Shown one piece after another: positions 4,627-6,733 of a stretch of DNA of 6,733 nt. Numbering within the stretch: the first letter of the stretch is position 1; each line of letters begins with the position of its first letter. The translations under genes were made by a program, and so were the position numbers. The stretch is taken from the NCBI GenBank assembly GCA_017412265.1, contig JAFPYK010000310.1:1-6733 (forward strand), in the 5' to 3' direction. This stretch comes from Lachnospiraceae bacterium (GTDB taxonomy: Bacteria > Bacillota > Clostridia > Lachnospirales > Lachnospiraceae). The notes under the pieces are model-generated. The model saw only the letters and a list, made by a program, of their open reading frames with translations. It did no database searches and had not been told where the DNA came from.

Positions 4627-5474
4627 AATGCAGAAATCTCTCTTACATCTATTCGGAAGGAAGCGGCTTCGAGATCCAGGCGCTGCACCAGATCAACCTG
4701 CTGATTCCTGACGGTGAATTCGTGGGCCTGACCGGGCATACCGGCTCGGGCAAATCCACGCTGATTCAGCATTTTAACGGGCTCCTGAGAGCCACGGCCG
4801 GGGACCTGCTGGTGGACGGTGAGAGCATCTATGCGGACGGCTATTCGATGCGGAAGCTTCGCTCGAAGGTGGGCCTGGTCTTCCAGTACCCGGAGCATCA
4901 GCTCTTCGAGGCGACCGTGCTGCAGGACGTGATGTTCGGGCCGAAGAACCTGGGATTATCTGCGGAAGAGCAGAAGGAGCGCGCCCTGGAGGCGCTGCAC
5001 CTGGTGGGCTGCCCGGAGAAATCCTACGAGAAGAGTCCTTTTGAGCTGTCGGGCGGACAGAGGCGCCGGGTCGCAATCGCGGGCGTGCTTGCGATGAAGC
5101 CTCAGGTGCTGATCCTGGACGAGCCGACGGCCGGGCTGGACCCGAGAGGGCGGTATGAGATCCTGGATGAGATCGCAAGGCTTCATAAGGAGACCGGCAT
5201 TACGGTCATCCTGGTGTCACACTGCATGGAAGACGTCGCGCAGTACGCGGACCGGATGATCGTCATGAGCCATGGCTCGGTCGTCTACCACGATACACCG
5301 GCGGAGGTCTTCAAGCACCGGCAGCATCTTGAGGAGATGGGCCTTGCGGTTCCGCAGGTGACTTCCCTGATGCAGTCGCTTGCGGAAGCGGGCATTCCGG
5401 TACGGCAGGATCTGATTACAGTTTCCGGGGCACGTGAAGAACTGCTCCGTGTCTTTGGCGGGAGAAGCGTATGA
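4617..5474 (+). CDS. ecfA2: ECF transporter ATPase A2 (EcfA2, CbiO-type)
   Basis: This is the second ATPase of the ECF module and forms the nucleotide-binding heterodimer with EcfA1. Motifs in its 285 residues are Walker A GHTGSGKST (40-48), Gln90 in LVFQYPEHQLFE, signature LSGGQRR (144-150), Walker B VLILDEPT (164-171) with Glu169, and His202. The VFQYPEHQLFE version of the Q-loop and the GLAVPQVTSL tail (242-251) distinguish the A2 from the A1 type. The start at 4617 gives MAIECRNLSY, the usual beginning; AGGAG at 4601-4605 lies within ecfA1. An upstream in-frame ATG at 4572 would add 15 residues unlike the family. It overlaps ecfT by 4 bases (ATGA). All catalytic residues are present. Confidence 0.95.
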   Translation: MAIECRNLSYIYSEGSGFEIQALHQINLLIPDGEFVGLTGHTGSGKSTLIQHFNGLLRATAGDLLVDGESIYADGYSMRKLRSKVGLVFQYPEHQLFEATVLQDVMFGPKNLGLSAEEQKERALEALHLVGCPEKSYEKSPFELSGGQRRRVAIAGVLAMKPQVLILDEPTAGLDPRGRYEILDEIARLHKETGITVILVSHCMEDVAQYADRMIVMSHGSVVYHDTPAEVFKHRQHLEEMGLAVPQVTSLMQSLAEAGIPVRQDLITVSGAREELLRVFGGRSV

Positions 5475-6277
5475 GAGAAGCTGTGATCGGACAATACTAC
5501 CCGGCGGAGTCGGTGATTCACCGGCTGGACGCGCGGGTGAAGCTGGCCGGGACGATGATCTATATCATCTCCCTGTTCCTGTTTAAGAGTTTTAGCTGTT
5601 ATCTGGTGGTCGCGGCATTTCTCCTGACCGTGATTATCCTGTCGAAGGTGCCGCTGGGGTATATCCTGCGCGGACTTCGCACGGTGATCTTCCTGCTGAT
5701 CTTCATGTCGATGTTCAACCTGTTCTTTACACCGGGAGACATCGTATACTGGAAGGCAGGACCGTTCCAGATGACGAACATGGGCGTGCGAAACGCCTGT
5801 TTTATGGCGCTCCGGCTGTCTCTCCTGATCATCGGGTCGTCGATGATGACATTTACCACGACGCCGAATCAGCTGACGGACGGCCTGGAATCGCTCCTGA
5901 AGCCGTTAAGGAAGATCGGGCTTCCGGTGCACGAGATCGCGATGATGATGTCGATCGCATTGCGATTCATCCCGATCCTGATGGAAGAGACACAGAAGAT
6001 CATGAAGGCCCAGATGGCCAGAGGAGCTTCCTTTGACGAGGGCAACCTGATCCAGAAGGCGAAGAGCCTGGTTCCGATCCTGGTCCCGCTGTTCGTCTCT
6101 GCCTTCCGGCGGGCCGATGATCTCGCGATGGCGATGGAGGCCAGATGCTACCACGGCGGTGACGGGCGGACGAAAATGAAGCCCCTTCGCTACCGCGGCA
6201 GGGATTACGCGGCTTATGCGATCCTGGCAGTGTACGTAGCGCTTGTGATCGTGATCGGAAAGGTATGGTATCTGTGA
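5471..6277 (+). CDS. ecfT: ECF transporter transmembrane component EcfT
   Basis: EcfT is the membrane scaffold that joins the two ATPases to an exchangeable substrate-binding S component. In 268 residues the N-terminal YYPAESVIHRLDARVKL (9-25) is family-typical. Hydrophobic segments fall at about 27-57, 71-88, 108-130, 157-171 and 246-264. Two coupling-helix Ala-Arg-x motifs, A183-R184-G185 and A224-R225-C226, are where EcfT meets grooves on the ATPases. GGAG at 5461-5464 lies 6 bases before the ATG. The 4-base overlap with ecfA2 and 1-base overlap with truA point to a single translationally coupled unit. No S-component gene is adjacent, which indicates the shared group II module; the substrates cannot be read from this window. 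Confidence 0.94.
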   Translation: MREAVIGQYYPAESVIHRLDARVKLAGTMIYIISLFLFKSFSCYLVVAAFLLTVIILSKVPLGYILRGLRTVIFLLIFMSMFNLFFTPGDIVYWKAGPFQMTNMGVRNACFMALRLSLLIIGSSMMTFTTTPNQLTDGLESLLKPLRKIGLPVHEIAMMMSIALRFIPILMEETQKIMKAQMARGASFDEGNLIQKAKSLVPILVPLFVSAFRRADDLAMAMEARCYHGGDGRTKMKPLRYRGRDYAAYAILAVYVALVIVIGKVWYL

Positions 6278-6717
6278 TGAGACGTATCATGATCCGTGTG
6301 GCTTATGACGGGACTGCTTATCACGGCTGGCAGCTGCAGGACGGGCAGGTATCGATCGAATCGGTGTTAAATGAAGCGATCTCTCATCTGCTGAAGGAGG
6401 AGATCAGCGTGATCGGCGCGAGCCGGACCGATTCCGGTGTGCATTCGCTGGGGACGGCCGCGGTATTTGACACAAATACCAGGATTCCTGCAGAGAAGCT
6501 GAAATATGCGATCAACCAGGGGCTGCCGGAAGACATCCGCGTGATCGAGTCACGTGAGGTACGTCCTGACTTTCATCCGCGCAAATGTGTCAGCCATAAA
6601 ACCTATGAATATGTGATCTGCAACGCGCCGGTTTATCAGCCGGTGGGCAGGTTGTACCGATATTTTTATCATTATCCCCTCGACGAGAAGAAGATGGCGG
6701 AAGCCGCTGTCCCATGA
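6277..6717 (+). CDS. truA: tRNA pseudouridine synthase A, 5' part, reading frame broken near the window end
   Basis: TruA makes pseudouridine at positions 38-40 of tRNA anticodon stems. The visible part has the N-terminal RVAYDGTAYHGWQ (7-19), the catalytic motif GASRTDSGVH (47-56) with nucleophile Asp52, and INQGLPEDIRV plus DFHPRKCVSHKTYEY further on. Resemblance continues to about base 6708 (MAEAA); the usual Tyr-Leu-x-Gly-x-His-Asp-Phe that should follow is absent and a TGA comes at 6715. That gives 146 residues against about 245-260 normally. Neither other frame of 6709-6733 restores a TruA-like reading, so a simple frameshift does not explain it; a chimeric or low-quality contig end is likelier than a pseudogene. 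ATG 6277 (TGATG with the ecfT stop) is preferred to 6265, which adds four residues. Confidence 0.85.
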   Translation: MRRIMIRVAYDGTAYHGWQLQDGQVSIESVLNEAISHLLKEEISVIGASRTDSGVHSLGTAAVFDTNTRIPAEKLKYAINQGLPEDIRVIESREVRPDFHPRKCVSHKTYEYVICNAPVYQPVGRLYRYFYHYPLDEKKMAEAAVP

Positions 6718-6733
6718 GGGTGGTTGTCTGCAG

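Noticed and set aside
6265..6276. ATG at 6265 as the truA start
   Set aside because: It overlaps ecfT by 13 bases and adds MVSV before the family-typical start. ATG 6277 fits the TGATG stop-start coupling, though 6265 cannot be fully excluded.

Overview
The window is a chromosomal core-gene segment from a low-to-mid GC Firmicute, most likely a member of the Clostridia close to Lachnospiraceae. Four things suggest this: the gene order (alpha ribosomal operon, then ecfA1-ecfA2-ecfT, then truA); a zinc-free S4 beside a zinc-ribbon L36; strong AGGAGG-type ribosome binding sites; and an L17 about 50-60 residues longer than the usual ~120, a form I recall from Lachnospiraceae but could not check by search. 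No mobile element, CRISPR array, tRNA, rRNA or defence system is visible.

Layout. Bases 1-41 may be a damaged 3' end of infA. Bases 42-177 hold a strong hairpin and an extended -10 promoter. Then come rpmJ (178-291), a 401-base non-coding gap (292-692), and rpsM (693-1061), rpsK (1083-1481), rpsD (1500-2096), rpoA (2166-3128, GTG start) and rplQ (3156-3692), all on the plus strand. A near-perfect intrinsic terminator (3707-3737) follows rplQ. Only 31 bases later a tightly overlapping second cluster begins: ecfA1 (3769-4626), ecfA2 (4617-5474), ecfT (5471-6277) and truA (from 6277). The truA frame breaks near 6708 and the window ends at 6733.

How the genes work together. The first cluster makes four small-subunit or large-subunit assembly proteins (S13, S11, S4, L17), L36 and the alpha subunit of RNA polymerase, so it couples ribosome and polymerase supply. 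The second cluster encodes the shared energy-coupling module of ECF vitamin and metal importers: two ATPases and the transmembrane T component. No substrate-binding S component is present, so this is the pooled group II module that serves S components encoded elsewhere. TruA pseudouridylates tRNA anticodon stem-loops.

The least ordinary part is the 292-692 gap. It carries at least seven stem-loops, three of them in a row with GNRA-type tetraloops, plus a terminator-like hairpin with a T tract, all before a good rpsM ribosome binding site. I read it as a candidate structured mRNA leader controlling rpsM-rplQ, plausibly answering to S4, although REP-like repeats are an alternative. Both window edges look like poor-quality or chimeric contig ends and should not be over-interpreted.
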